NCBI GenBank assembly: GCA_965183885.1
Contig: OZ238992.1
Span: 1,736,001 to 1,800,000, forward strand
DNA: 64,000 bases
DNA from: UWMA-0277 sp965183885
GTDB taxonomy: Bacteria > Bacteroidota > Bacteroidia > Flavobacteriales > BACL11
Direction: 5' to 3'
Position 1 is the first letter of the stretch; every line of letters begins with the position of its first letter. Below, one piece after another: positions 42,561 to 51,334 of this stretch. The position numbers and the translations under genes were made by a program. A model generated the notes under the pieces. The model was not told where the DNA came from, ran no database searches, and saw nothing but the letters and a program-made list of their open reading frames with translations.

Positions 42561-42676
42561 CTAATTTGATAATGTGCTAATAAAAAATATTGTCATCCTG
42601 AACGCAAGTGATGAAACGCTTTTTGTTCGGCAAAGCCAATCTCGTTTTTGAATATTTTTTAATAGTCTACCAACAA
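42485..42676 (+). repeat. 192-bp block identical to 41144-41335
   Basis: Partner of the copy 1 block, covering the C-terminal tail codons and the downstream palindromic element. Confidence 0.95.
42581..42661. repeat. Palindrome-bounded intergenic element, copy 2
   Basis: An exact copy of the 41240-41320 element with the same 11-bp terminal inverted repeats, inside the duplicated 192-bp block. Confidence 0.6.
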
Positions 42677-42744
42677 TAGAAAACAACAAGTAACAAAAAC
42701 AAATAACAATTATAAATACTAACGCATGACCTAAAAACAAAACT

Positions 42745-45700
42745 ATGGAAAATTTAAGAGCTAGTATCAAAAACATCCTCATCAGCACAGTACTAACTGT
42801 ATTATGTATTAACCTTACAGCACAAAACCCACCCAAAACCTACCCCTATGGGGATGAGTTTCTCTTAGGATTTTATGATTTGAACAGTGATTATTTTAAT
42901 GATTATGACACCATAGCTCAAATGGGTTGGAATACAGCCCATTCCTATACTGACCATAAGTTTTTAACTAATCAAAACACTTATCATACTACTGCTCAAA
43001 ATAATAACTTAAATGCCTTTCCCTTACTTAGGGCTACTTATATCGGTAGAGACAACCCTAATTCAAGTACACTTTTAGGAGATGTAGTAAAGCATCCCTA
43101 TATCCCTACTCCAGATTTTCCACATACCACTCAGCAACAAATCCAACAACAAAGAGATTTTAATTTTTCCATGTGGAGCATTCCTGAGGAATTGCGCAAA
43201 GGCTATTACCTTACTACAGTACAAAACGATTATCCTGCTATTGATAGTGTTCGAGAATTTGATATCTTAGAACAATACCCTGATACTATTCGTAAATATG
43301 ATTTAAAAAAACGCCCTGTAGAGATGTTTTGCTTACCTGTTTGGAGAAAGGGCTTACAAAGTTATGTACCACATTTGGATGTATTAACTATAGGAGTATA
43401 TTCTGATCATGGAAGAGGTCTGGAAGCTGATACTAACACAATAATTCCAAGTCAAATTCCGCATTCCTATGTCCGTAGAGGTATAGAAATGACTCAAAAT
43501 GCAATAATTGATACTGGTTATACTTTAGGTAAGGATTATCTGAATGGTGAAAAAACAGTAATAGCAGCTTTAGAACTCTATTATTCAACAGTTACAATTA
43601 ACGGAGTTGAATACCCTACTTCTGATTTTACTACAATACCAGAAAAAACTTGGCACGACTTTTGGCTTGCCTTAGCCTGTGATGTAAAAGGAATTATGAT
43701 GTATTCCTATAGAGGTGCTAAAGACCTTCCTAATTTAAATGGAGATTTTTTACACGATAATTTAGATACCCTACACCATGCCGTAAGTATTTTTAAAGCC
43801 AATCAATTGGGTAAAGTACTGCTGCAAGGAATTGCAGACACTAGTGTTTCTATGAGTAACAACATTGCTGTAGGACCTGATAGCACTCATAAATTCTTTT
43901 ATGACCCTTGGCAAGGTTATCACCTAAATTCAGATGAAATCATTCACTATGAGTCTGTAAAAAAAATGGCTAAAAAATGGCAGGGCAATACTTATGTTTT
44001 TGCGGTTAATTCTACCGAGGACAGTGTAAAATTTACTATTCCTTTTAGTACAGATATTCCTAGTGGTACTCTTGGGGCAAGTACGGTAGTATTGCCTGTT
44101 GAAGAACTTATAACAGGACAAACGCTTGCCTACCCAAACAGATATGACGATTTAAATAGTACTGGTTTCTACAAAGGCTTTATTGTACACACCCTACCTC
44201 CTTTTGGTGCTGCGGTATTCAAATACAACAGTTCCCATACTTTGGATTTATCCATCCGTGATTGTAATAATGATAATGGTTACAATGCTGGCTATCGCTT
44301 AGACCTAGAAGATATTGATAACAGCCCAGATATTTGGGTAAGAAATCAAGATGATGGCTTTACAAATCAAACCCATCAACAACCTCTTTACAATACAAGT
44401 GCTAACGGAACAGTAAGCAATACCAACTACGTATATGTTAGGGTTAAAAATATTAGCAATGTAACATCTGACGGAACAGAAACCCTAAGTCTTCATTGGA
44501 CTAGAAATGGAATGAATCCTACTTGGCCAGATGTTTGGGATGGAAGCAATCCCAATGTAGGAAATTTAATTAATACCCTAAACATACCTGTGCTTGTTTC
44601 AGGACAAGATACTATATTGGAATTTATGTGGAATATTGTTGCCGACACCTCTCAAGTACAAGATTGGGGGCATTGCCTTTTAGCCAGAATGGATGCAGGA
44701 ACAGATGCTATTACAGATTATTATTATCAAAATAATGGAAGCATATCATCTAACCCAACTAATTCCTATTTAATGAGTACTACCTGCCACAGAAACAATA
44801 ATGTTGCTTTAAGGAATTGTAATATCCTACATTTAAACTCATGGTTTCCAAATAGTGATAACTTATACCCAATAGTACGAACTGAAAACACAACAAATGT
44901 ATTTGCTGCTAACAGTAGCGACACCACAATTACTTATGACTTCACTTTTAAAATCCCAAAAGAATTTCGTTTAAGCAGTATTGTAGATAGTACTAACATA
45001 AACCTACAATTTAATGCTAATGCCTGGAGTTTGTTCCAAACCCACTGCCAAAGTAATCCTAATGTTACTATAAGCGGAGAACAAAGGGTAAGTTTAAACG
45101 CTAATGAAGTTGTGTTTAAAAACGTAGTTTTTCCTGCTAACACAAGTGTTCCTATTGGCATTAACTTTGATTTTTTAATACAAGAAGCAAACAATGATGG
45201 CTTTGAGTTTGTAGTTTCTCAACAAAAGAGCCTTGCAGATAGTACTGGAAACTATGAAAGAGGAAATGTACGTTTTGTAGTACAAACTAATCCTATCGAA
45301 CCTTTTACTGCTGATGCAGGAGCAGATAAAGAAATTGACAAAGGAGAATCTGTTACCCTATCTGCTGAACAAATAAATGCAGCAGCAACTTATAATTGGT
45401 ATGATAGGGATGGCAACCTCATTTACACAGGAACTGATGTAAGTGTAAGCCCTGAGGACAGTAGGCGTTATCATTTAGAGATTATTGCTAATGGTATTAG
45501 TGCCTACGATGCTGTAGATGTAGCAGTAAATCCTTACTTTATTACTACTATCTCGCCTAACCCTGCAAGTAGTATTGTTAATATTGATTATTCAGCCGAT
45601 GGTGCTAATGTAGCTTATATCATGCTTATCAATCAAAACACAGGAGCTGCAAATATGTATCCTATCAATACTTATAATAGCCAAAAGAGCATTAATGTAG

Positions 45701-45783
45701 CCTATTACTCTCCAGGAACTTATACTGTACTCCTTATTTGTGATGGAGTGTATTATAGCCCCCAGAGTTTATCAGTGTACTAA
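42745..45783 (+). CDS. Large T9SS-secreted protein, possible TIM-barrel hydrolase
   Basis: This 1012-residue protein has a signal peptide (about residues 1-27, INLTAQ). Residues to about 460 contain segments such as FDILEQYPDTIRKYDLKKRP, PEKTWHDFWLALACDVKGIM and MYSYRGAKDLPNL, which look like a TIM-barrel glycosidase-like region. I cannot assign a GH family or catalytic residues. A C-terminal half with beta-sandwich character follows, including an Ig/PKD-like domain (ADAGADKEIDKGESVTLSAE). The end is a type A T9SS domain starting TTISPNPASSIVNIDYS. It lies 184 bp downstream of LRR copy 2 with no clear promoter, and ends at a strong shared terminator. Confidence 0.8.
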   Translation: MENLRASIKNILISTVLTVLCINLTAQNPPKTYPYGDEFLLGFYDLNSDYFNDYDTIAQMGWNTAHSYTDHKFLTNQNTYHTTAQNNNLNAFPLLRATYIGRDNPNSSTLLGDVVKHPYIPTPDFPHTTQQQIQQQRDFNFSMWSIPEELRKGYYLTTVQNDYPAIDSVREFDILEQYPDTIRKYDLKKRPVEMFCLPVWRKGLQSYVPHLDVLTIGVYSDHGRGLEADTNTIIPSQIPHSYVRRGIEMTQNAIIDTGYTLGKDYLNGEKTVIAALELYYSTVTINGVEYPTSDFTTIPEKTWHDFWLALACDVKGIMMYSYRGAKDLPNLNGDFLHDNLDTLHHAVSIFKANQLGKVLLQGIADTSVSMSNNIAVGPDSTHKFFYDPWQGYHLNSDEIIHYESVKKMAKKWQGNTYVFAVNSTEDSVKFTIPFSTDIPSGTLGASTVVLPVEELITGQTLAYPNRYDDLNSTGFYKGFIVHTLPPFGAAVFKYNSSHTLDLSIRDCNNDNGYNAGYRLDLEDIDNSPDIWVRNQDDGFTNQTHQQPLYNTSANGTVSNTNYVYVRVKNISNVTSDGTETLSLHWTRNGMNPTWPDVWDGSNPNVGNLINTLNIPVLVSGQDTILEFMWNIVADTSQVQDWGHCLLARMDAGTDAITDYYYQNNGSISSNPTNSYLMSTTCHRNNNVALRNCNILHLNSWFPNSDNLYPIVRTENTTNVFAANSSDTTITYDFTFKIPKEFRLSSIVDSTNINLQFNANAWSLFQTHCQSNPNVTISGEQRVSLNANEVVFKNVVFPANTSVPIGINFDFLIQEANNDGFEFVVSQQKSLADSTGNYERGNVRFVVQTNPIEPFTADAGADKEIDKGESVTLSAEQINAAATYNWYDRDGNLIYTGTDVSVSPEDSRRYHLEIIANGISAYDAVDVAVNPYFITTISPNPASSIVNIDYSADGANVAYIMLINQNTGAANMYPINTYNSQKSINVAYYSPGTYTVLLICDGVYYSPQSLSVY

Positions 45784-45790
45784 AGAAAGA

Positions 45791-45816
45791 AAAAGCAGCC
45801 TTTAAAGGCTGCTTTT
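45791..45816. terminator. Bidirectional terminator overlapping the mnmD 3' end
   Basis: A perfect 13+13 bp palindrome (AAAAGCAGCCTTT / AAAGGCTGCTTTT) with T runs on both strands. The last codons of mnmD and its stop (45802-45804) lie inside the stem. Confidence 0.9.
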
Positions 45817-46467
45817 TTTATTTGCTCTTGTCATTTGCCTTTTTCCTGGAGGTCCATCTAAAACGACTATTTCAAAACCTACAGCTTTCATAGTACGCTT
45901 AATTACTCCTTTTGCACAATAGGTTACTAAAAAGCCATCATCCTTTAATACATCATACATTTTTTTAAAGACTGCTGCTGTCCACATTTCTGGTTGTTTG
46001 TCAGGAGAAAAGGCATCAAAATAAATAATATCAAATTTTGTATTAGTAGTGTAATTCTCTAATGCAATTTTATTTTTAGTTAGGTTAAAATAAGGGTTTA
46101 TAGCACATTCTTTTTCCCAGGCTGTAGCGTGTAACTTTATAAGCTCTTTATTATCCTGTCCAATAAGTTCAGTAAAGTTCAGTTGCATATAATTACCTTC
46201 ACTTACAGGATAAAGCTCAATGGCATGATAATTAATGTTTATTTCTTTTTGTGCTGCTTTTTGTGCGCTTAGTAAAGCATTAAGCCCTGTTCCAAATCCT
46301 ATCTCTAGGATATTAAGTTGTTCTTTATTATTAGCAGATAAGCCGTTTCTGATAAATACATGTTCAGCTTCTACTATTGCACCATGTCTTGAATGATAGC
46401 ATTCATTTATTTCAGCAACAAAAAGGGAATGGGAACCATCATTTGTAAGTACTAATTCGCTTTTCAT
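45802..46467 (-). CDS. mnmD: tRNA 5-methylaminomethyl-2-thiouridine methyltransferase MnmD
   Basis: This 221-residue SAM-dependent methyltransferase is the stand-alone MnmD (the N-terminal half of MnmC in Enterobacteria). The SAM motif is ILEIGFGTGLNALLSA. The catalytic region is FDIIYFDAFSPDKQPEMW, with GFLVTYCAKGVIKRTMKAVGF and the end signature LDGPPGKRQMTRA. It finishes wobble uridine modification by methylation. No MnmC FAD half is attached, as is normal in Bacteroidota. The start overlaps the stop of the CxxCH lipoprotein by 4 bp. The C-terminal codons lie in the terminator hairpin. Confidence 0.93.
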   Translation of the reverse strand: MKSELVLTNDGSHSLFVAEINECYHSRHGAIVEAEHVFIRNGLSANNKEQLNILEIGFGTGLNALLSAQKAAQKEININYHAIELYPVSEGNYMQLNFTELIGQDNKELIKLHATAWEKECAINPYFNLTKNKIALENYTTNTKFDIIYFDAFSPDKQPEMWTAAVFKKMYDVLKDDGFLVTYCAKGVIKRTMKAVGFEIVVLDGPPGKRQMTRANKKSSL

Positions 46468-46892
46468 TTAATGCGTAATTTCTTTATTTTTTTTACGGGT
46501 CCTGGACAAATTTGTTGATGACAGGCTAAACATTTTTGTACCATAATATTGTAGTTTTCCTCTTTGTTTTCTGCAACAGTAAAAGCTTCAACAGCATTAA
46601 TAAAATCATCAGCAAAGGCAGTGTATAAGCCATCTTCTCTAACATTACTATCTGTTGGTATTGCTGTATGTAATTTGTTAAGCTTTGTTATAAAATTAGG
46701 AGTTTCATTATTTTTTATCTGCTCTTTTATTTGTTCAGTATTATCAAATAATTCACGCATGAGTAGGGCAAGCTCACTATCTTTATTCGGAAAATTTGTA
46801 GTAGTGGACTTAGTTTGTTTTTCTTGATTTTGGCAAGAAAAAAAAGAGGATGCAATAATACATCCTCCAATTATTTTAAGATAAATAGTCAT
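46464..46892 (-). CDS. Small lipoprotein with C-terminal CxxCH haem motif
   Basis: This 142-residue protein has a lipoprotein-type signal ending near Cys20 (ASSFFSC). A helical body of about 100 residues follows, and a single CLACHQQICPGP motif near the C-terminus, a c-type haem site. The arrangement (helical bundle with C-terminal CxxCH) resembles cytochrome c' or similar flavobacterial monohaem proteins. The distal ligand is not obvious. The CcsBA protein at 2.2 kb is the expected haem ligase. It overlaps mnmD by 4 bp and follows the DUF4920 gene by 1 bp. Confidence 0.8.
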   Translation of the reverse strand: MTIYLKIIGGCIIASSFFSCQNQEKQTKSTTTNFPNKDSELALLMRELFDNTEQIKEQIKNNETPNFITKLNKLHTAIPTDSNVREDGLYTAFADDFINAVEAFTVAENKEENYNIMVQKCLACHQQICPGPVKKIKKLRIK

Positions 46893-46893
46893 C

Positions 46894-47379
46894 TTATTTA
46901 AGAATTACTCCAGTAGCTTCTTCTATACTATAAGAAACTTCAGGCTCAGTAATAGCATCAATTTCTTCTTGGCTTGCATTAGCATCTTCTAATTGATGTT
47001 TTAACCAGGCAACAGATAGTGTATCTACTTTAGCAACACCTTCGATAATTGCAGTACTTCCAGCTGCATCCAAAGGCATAAAAAAACCATAATCTAAAAA
47101 TCGAACTAACATTGGATTGTTTTCATCTAAGTTAACTTCCATCCAACATCCTTTTTTTGAACATACTTCAGCTATGGTAGTACTTACTTTTACTTGTACT
47201 GAATCGTTTGTTTTTAATAGTTCCATTAATTCTGCACCACTAATAACACCTTCTTCAGTTATTGTTGAATCACCAAATTTTTGAAAATTTACTTCAGTTG
47301 TTTCAGTTGTATTTTCTGTTTGAGTGTTGGTACAAGCTACAGCAAAAAGAATAGTTGCTGCAAGAAAGATTTTTTTCAT
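46894..47379 (-). CDS. DUF4920 lipoprotein
   Basis: This 161-residue protein has a lipobox (LFAVAC, Cys16) and a DUF4920 domain: FGDSTITEEGVISGAELMEL at the start, VSTTIAEVCSKKGCWMEVNL in the middle, and VRFLDYGFFMPLDAAG with a C-terminal ending IEEATGVIL. The paired Cys residues in CSKKGCW are conserved in this family and may bind metal or form a disulfide (inference). It heads a three-gene operon with the CxxCH lipoprotein and mnmD, preceded by a full promoter. Confidence 0.9.
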   Translation of the reverse strand: MKKIFLAATILFAVACTNTQTENTTETTEVNFQKFGDSTITEEGVISGAELMELLKTNDSVQVKVSTTIAEVCSKKGCWMEVNLDENNPMLVRFLDYGFFMPLDAAGSTAIIEGVAKVDTLSVAWLKHQLEDANASQEEIDAITEPEVSYSIEEATGVILK

Positions 47380-47401
47380 AGATTTTGTATTTATTTTAGG
47401 G

Positions 47402-47434
47402 CAAATATAAAAGTAAAATTAATTAAAAAGGCAA
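47402..47434 (-). promoter_or_regulatory. Promoter of the DUF4920/CxxCH/mnmD operon
   Basis: On the minus strand, TTG (47434-47432), 22 bp spacer, TATATTTG (47409-47402), 22 bp before the ATG at 47379. Confidence 0.6.
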
Positions 47435-47575
47435 TTGTAAATAATAGAATAATCGTTTTGGAATAGTAATAGGGTTTGGTAGTAAATATGTTTTGATATT
47501 GTTTTTTTGTAAAGTTGAGTGCATAAGAATATATAAATAAACCTTTTTATTTCTTAATATTCTTTTTTTTGATGC

Positions 47576-47583
47576 TATATTTG
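47576..47583 (+). promoter_or_regulatory. -7 element (TATATTTG) for the 482-residue T9SS protein
   Basis: A perfect TAnnTTTG 24 bp before the ATG at 47608. No -33 TTG at standard spacing. Confidence 0.45.
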
Positions 47584-47607
47584 CGGTACTAAACCTTTAT
47601 AAAATAA

Positions 47608-49056
47608 ATGATTATGAAAAAACTATTTACACTTTTTGTGGGACTTTCACTTACGGTCTCAGCTTTTGCAACACACTTAATGGGAGGACAAATATCAGCT
47701 ACTTATTTAAGTACAGATACTTCAGGGTCTCATTATATTTTGGATTTAGATGTGTATAGAGATACCTTAGGGGTATCAATGTCATTATTTCAATCGGTTG
47801 ATGTATATGTTTTAGATACTTCAGGGAATTATGCATTCTCTTTTACTCATAATATAAACTTTGATACTACTTCAGGAAATACGATGTCATCAATGGCTAC
47901 AGCTTATGGAGTAGAAGTTTATCAGTTCTCAGATTCAATACTATTCCCAATAGATGGGTATTATATGATAAAATGGAGTGATTGTTGTAGAAATGGGGCT
48001 ATTATTAATATGGCAAACCCAATGAGTGAGGATATGACGTTTTTAACATATGTTAATGTAAACAGTTTAAGTCCTAATTCATCACCAACTTTTTTAACTC
48101 CTCCAGTATCATACTTACCTGCAAATACTTTATGGCAATATAACCCACTTCCATTTGACCCGGATGGAGATTCATTAGTTTGGCATCTTTCAGTTCCATT
48201 ATCAGGATCAACTATAGTTAATGGTTATGAGTATTTATCAGATACAATGTATTCTAATACTTCAGGAATATTTAGTATTGATTCTATTACAGGTGCTATT
48301 ACTTGGAATGCTAAAATGGTAGGAAATTTTGTTGCTTCTTTTGCTATTGAAGAGTATAGAAATGGTGTGTTAGTTGGTGCAATGAGTAGAGATATGCAAT
48401 TTGTTGTTACTCCTGACTCTTCTAATGCTATGCCTGTTATTTCTAATATGCAATCGTTGCCTACAAATAATTTAGGTTATCCATATGTTAAAATTGCTCC
48501 AGGACAAAACTACCAAGTACATTTATTAGCTTCTGATGCTGATGTAAATGATGTAGTAACTATGGATTCATATGGAGAGTCATATGGTTTACCTGTAGCT
48601 CCGTCAACATTTGGATATACAGCAACAGGAAATGGAAATGAAATTGAAGGTACTTTTGCTTGGACTCCTGTTATGAGTCAAGTACGTACAGCTCCTTACT
48701 TAGTAGTATTCCGTATATCAGATAATTTCTTTTATTATGATGAAACAGTACAGTTTGAAGTAACATTAAACACTACTGCTGTTAATGAGTATGAATCAGT
48801 AATGGTACAGGATATATATCCAAACCCAGCCAATAATAGTTTTTCACTTTCTTTAAGTATAGATAAAGGACAAAAAATTAGTCTTGATATTTATAATGTA
48901 TTAGGAGCTAGAGTTGCAACAGAAGAACTAAGCTTATCTGCAGGGAATCATCTTTTAGTTAAACATTTTAACTTAGAGAAAGGGCAGTACTTTGTAAATA
49001 TTACTAGCGCTAGTGGTAAAACAATAACAACTAAAAAATTACTTGTGGTAAAGTAA
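47608..49056 (+). CDS. T9SS-secreted protein with cadherin/Ig-like domains
   Basis: This 482-residue protein has a signal peptide (LSLTVSAFA) and an N-terminal domain beginning THLMGGQISATYL, a motif seen at the start of many Bacteroidota surface proteins. Two beta-sandwich segments follow, with PFDPDGDSLVWHLSVP, FSIDSITGAITWNAKMVGNF and VHLLASDADVNDVVTM, a cadherin-like arrangement. The end is a standard type A T9SS domain (VQDIYPNPANNSFSLSLSID to TKKLLVVK). Translation could start at ATG 47608 or at the in-frame ATG 47614, since both precede the same signal peptide. It has its own -7 box and terminator. Confidence 0.85.
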   Translation: MIMKKLFTLFVGLSLTVSAFATHLMGGQISATYLSTDTSGSHYILDLDVYRDTLGVSMSLFQSVDVYVLDTSGNYAFSFTHNINFDTTSGNTMSSMATAYGVEVYQFSDSILFPIDGYYMIKWSDCCRNGAIINMANPMSEDMTFLTYVNVNSLSPNSSPTFLTPPVSYLPANTLWQYNPLPFDPDGDSLVWHLSVPLSGSTIVNGYEYLSDTMYSNTSGIFSIDSITGAITWNAKMVGNFVASFAIEEYRNGVLVGAMSRDMQFVVTPDSSNAMPVISNMQSLPTNNLGYPYVKIAPGQNYQVHLLASDADVNDVVTMDSYGESYGLPVAPSTFGYTATGNGNEIEGTFAWTPVMSQVRTAPYLVVFRISDNFFYYDETVQFEVTLNTTAVNEYESVMVQDIYPNPANNSFSLSLSIDKGQKISLDIYNVLGARVATEELSLSAGNHLLVKHFNLEKGQYFVNITSASGKTITTKKLLVVK

Positions 49057-49083
49057 ACTTGTTTTGATGGTTTTTTTAGGTTG

Positions 49084-49112
49084 AAAAAGAGGAGGTTAGT
49101 CTCCTCTTTTTT
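49084..49112 (+). terminator. Terminator of the 482-residue T9SS protein
   Basis: AAAAAGAGGAG / CTCCTCTTTTT, 6-nt loop, followed by a T run. The T run is shared with the next promoter's -7 box. Confidence 0.85.
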
Positions 49113-49113
49113 T

Positions 49114-49121
49114 TATTTTTG
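49114..49121 (+). promoter_or_regulatory. -7 element (TATTTTTG) for ilvE
   Basis: A perfect TAnnTTTG immediately after the terminator T run, 32 bp before the ilvE ATG. Confidence 0.5.
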
Positions 49122-49153
49122 CAACTATTATGAATTAAGAGCGCTCTTAGGAT

Positions 49154-50215
49154 ATGAAGATTACAAAAACAAGCATTTCAAGGATAGATAAAATAGATTT
49201 TTCTAACTTACCTTTTGGTACAGTTTTTTCTGACCACATGCTTATCTGTAAGTATAAAGATGGTGAATGGGGACAGGCAGAAATTCTTCCTTATGGCCCT
49301 ATTGCAATGACACCTGGAACACAAGTGCTTCATTATGGACAGGCTGTTTTTGAAGGAATGAAAGCTTTTAAGAATAGTAGTGAAGAAATTTTACTATTTC
49401 GTAAGGAAGAGAATTTTAAGAGATTAAATCAGTCTGCTGAACGTTTATCAATCCCTGAAATTCCTAAAGACATATTTATGGAAGGCTTGGATGAACTACT
49501 TAAATTGGATGGTGCTTGGTGTAAAGCTGAAGAAGGTTATTCATTATATATACGTCCATTCTTATTTGCCTCAGGAGAGTGTATTAAAGCATCAGCATCA
49601 GAAGAATATACTTTTATGATAATCACCTCACCTACAACAACTTACTATGCTGGAGAGGTAAATGTTGTTGTGGAAGAACATTATACAAGAGCCCCTAAGG
49701 GAGGCGTAGGTTATGCAAAAGCTGCTGGTAATTATGCAGCTTCTTTTTATCCAACAAAACAAGCAAATGCTAAAGGGTTTACACAACTTATTTGGACGGA
49801 TTCAATAGAACATAAGTATATTGAGGAATCAGGAACAATGAATATTTGGTTTAGAATAGGAGATAAGTTACTAACACCTATGCTTTCAGATAGTATATTA
49901 GGAGGAATTACAAGAGACAGTATTATAACTTTAGCAAAGGATAGTGGTATAGTAGTTGAAGAAAGAAAAATAACAATTAGTGAAATTGTTGAAGCTTATC
50001 ATTCAGGTGCCTTAAAAGAAGCATTTGGTACAGGTACTGCTGTAACTGTAAATACGATACAATCAATAAGCTATCGTGATGATAAGATGGTTTTAAATGA
50101 ACAAGAAGATTCTTTTGCAGTTATATTAAAGCAGAAATTACAGGATATACAGAAGGGTAAGGCAAGCGATAATTATGCTTGGACATCCAAAGTGACAAAA
50201 ACAGTTAAGAGTTAA
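49154..50215 (+). CDS. ilvE: Branched-chain amino acid aminotransferase
   Basis: This 353-residue PLP fold-type IV transaminase converts valine, leucine and isoleucine to 2-oxoacids with glutamate formation. The PLP lysine lies in VGYAKAAGNYAAS. Signature segments are LHYGQAVFEGMKAF, YIEESGTMNIWFRIG, LGGITRDSIITLAKDSG and EAFGTGTAVTVN, matching the BCAT-2 subgroup. An ATG at 49129 is followed by an immediate in-frame stop, so 49154 is chosen. It could feed the branched-chain E1 gene at 36.1 kb. Confidence 0.95.
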   Translation: MKITKTSISRIDKIDFSNLPFGTVFSDHMLICKYKDGEWGQAEILPYGPIAMTPGTQVLHYGQAVFEGMKAFKNSSEEILLFRKEENFKRLNQSAERLSIPEIPKDIFMEGLDELLKLDGAWCKAEEGYSLYIRPFLFASGECIKASASEEYTFMIITSPTTTYYAGEVNVVVEEHYTRAPKGGVGYAKAAGNYAASFYPTKQANAKGFTQLIWTDSIEHKYIEESGTMNIWFRIGDKLLTPMLSDSILGGITRDSIITLAKDSGIVVEERKITISEIVEAYHSGALKEAFGTGTAVTVNTIQSISYRDDKMVLNEQEDSFAVILKQKLQDIQKGKASDNYAWTSKVTKTVKS

Positions 50216-50254
50216 TATTCCTAAATGATTAGGGGGAATTAGGTAGTTAAAAAT

Positions 50255-50680
50255 TTATTCTTTTAAGATCATTTTATAGTGCATGATTCCTGCTTCTTCA
50301 AACATATCACCCGTTTTCTTAAATCCTATTTTTTCATAGAACGGAATTACTTGTACTTGTGCATGCATATATTTCATTTCAGATTTATCTTTTAAATCAT
50401 CAAGTATAGCAGTAAGAATTTTCATCCCATATTTTTTTCCTCTTGCTTGTTTAAGTACAGCAAAGCGTTCTAATTTATAGCCTTTTTTAGTTTTTCGGTA
50501 TCTAGCTGTAGCTAGTGCTTCATTATTTTCTTTTAATAGAAAATGTGTTGCTTTCTCTTCATTTTCATATTCTAAGTTTTCAGGACATTTTTGCTCAATA
50601 ACGAAAACTTGATGTCTAATTTTAAAGGCTTTTTCTCTTAAAGGAATATTGCTGTAAGCGAATTTATTTATAGTAATCAT
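50255..50680 (-). CDS. GNAT family N-acetyltransferase
   Basis: This 141-residue protein has a single acetyltransferase domain. It starts with IRHQVFVIEQKCPENLEYE (an ElaA/YjcF-like opening), then ATHFLLKENNEALATARYR, and a CoA-binding loop LERFAVLKQARGKKYGMKIL. A C-terminal YEKIGFKKTGDMFEEAGI motif follows, including His in the MHYKM ending. The acceptor substrate is unknown. It is divergent from yceI. Confidence 0.9.
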   Translation of the reverse strand: MITINKFAYSNIPLREKAFKIRHQVFVIEQKCPENLEYENEEKATHFLLKENNEALATARYRKTKKGYKLERFAVLKQARGKKYGMKILTAILDDLKDKSEMKYMHAQVQVIPFYEKIGFKKTGDMFEEAGIMHYKMILKE

Positions 50681-50684
50681 ATCT

Positions 50685-50715
50685 TTTGTTTATGCTGTAA
50701 ATTTATGTATTTTTG
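50685..50715 (+). promoter_or_regulatory. Promoter of yceI
   Basis: TTTG (50685-50688), 19 bp spacer, TATTTTTG (50708-50715): full consensus, 25 bp before the ATG at 50741. Confidence 0.65.
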
Positions 50716-50740
50716 AACAAATAAATTAAACTATAAAATA

Positions 50741-51334
50741 ATGAAAAAAATAATTTTATCCCTAGCTTTTTTAGTAGTAACATCATTAAGTTTTGCTACT
50801 AAACCTCATATTGATTATGTGAAAGTAAATACTACTAAATCTACAATAAAATGGAAAGGTTTAAAAATGACAGAATCGCATGACGGATTTGTAAACTTAC
50901 AATCAGGAACATTAAATTTTAACCACGGTGTATTGGTAGGAGGAATGTTTGTTATTGAAATGAATACAATTACAAATACAGATATTAAGTCAGAAGAATA
51001 TAGAACAAAATTAGAAAAGCATTTGAAGGATGCTGACTTCTTTGATGTTGCTAATCATCCTACTGCTTATGTTAAGATAACTAATGCTGTAAAGGGGGAA
51101 GGAAATACTTATGAAATTACAGCTGATTTAACTATAAAAAGAAAAACACATTCAATTACTTTTACAGCAGAAGTAGATATGGAAGGTTTAAACTTTGAAG
51201 CTGCCGCAAAAATAAAAATTGATCGTACAAAGTGGGGAGTAGTTTATAACTCAGGAAATTTCTTTCAGGACTTAGGAGATTACTTAATTAAAGATGAAAT
51301 AGAGCTTGAAGTAAGCTTGTTGTCAGCAGAATAA
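50741..51334 (+). CDS. yceI: YceI family periplasmic lipid-binding protein
   Basis: This 197-residue protein has a signal peptide (LVVTSLSFA) and one YceI beta-barrel domain. It opens with VNTTKSTIKWKGLKMTESHD and contains VNLQSGTLNF, the LKDADFFDVANHPTAYVKIT segment characteristic of YceI, and RTKWGVVYNSGNFF near the end. YceI proteins bind polyisoprenoid lipids in the periplasm. Its stop codon overlaps the start of a small membrane-protein ORF (TAATG). Confidence 0.93.
   Translation: MKKIILSLAFLVVTSLSFATKPHIDYVKVNTTKSTIKWKGLKMTESHDGFVNLQSGTLNFNHGVLVGGMFVIEMNTITNTDIKSEEYRTKLEKHLKDADFFDVANHPTAYVKITNAVKGEGNTYEITADLTIKRKTHSITFTAEVDMEGLNFEAAAKIKIDRTKWGVVYNSGNFFQDLGDYLIKDEIELEVSLLSAE

Noticed and set aside
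42561..42836. 91-residue minus-strand ORF between LRR copy 2 and the large T9SS gene
   Set aside because: It overlaps the start of the real plus-strand gene and part of the palindromic repeat, and has no family resemblance or promoter.
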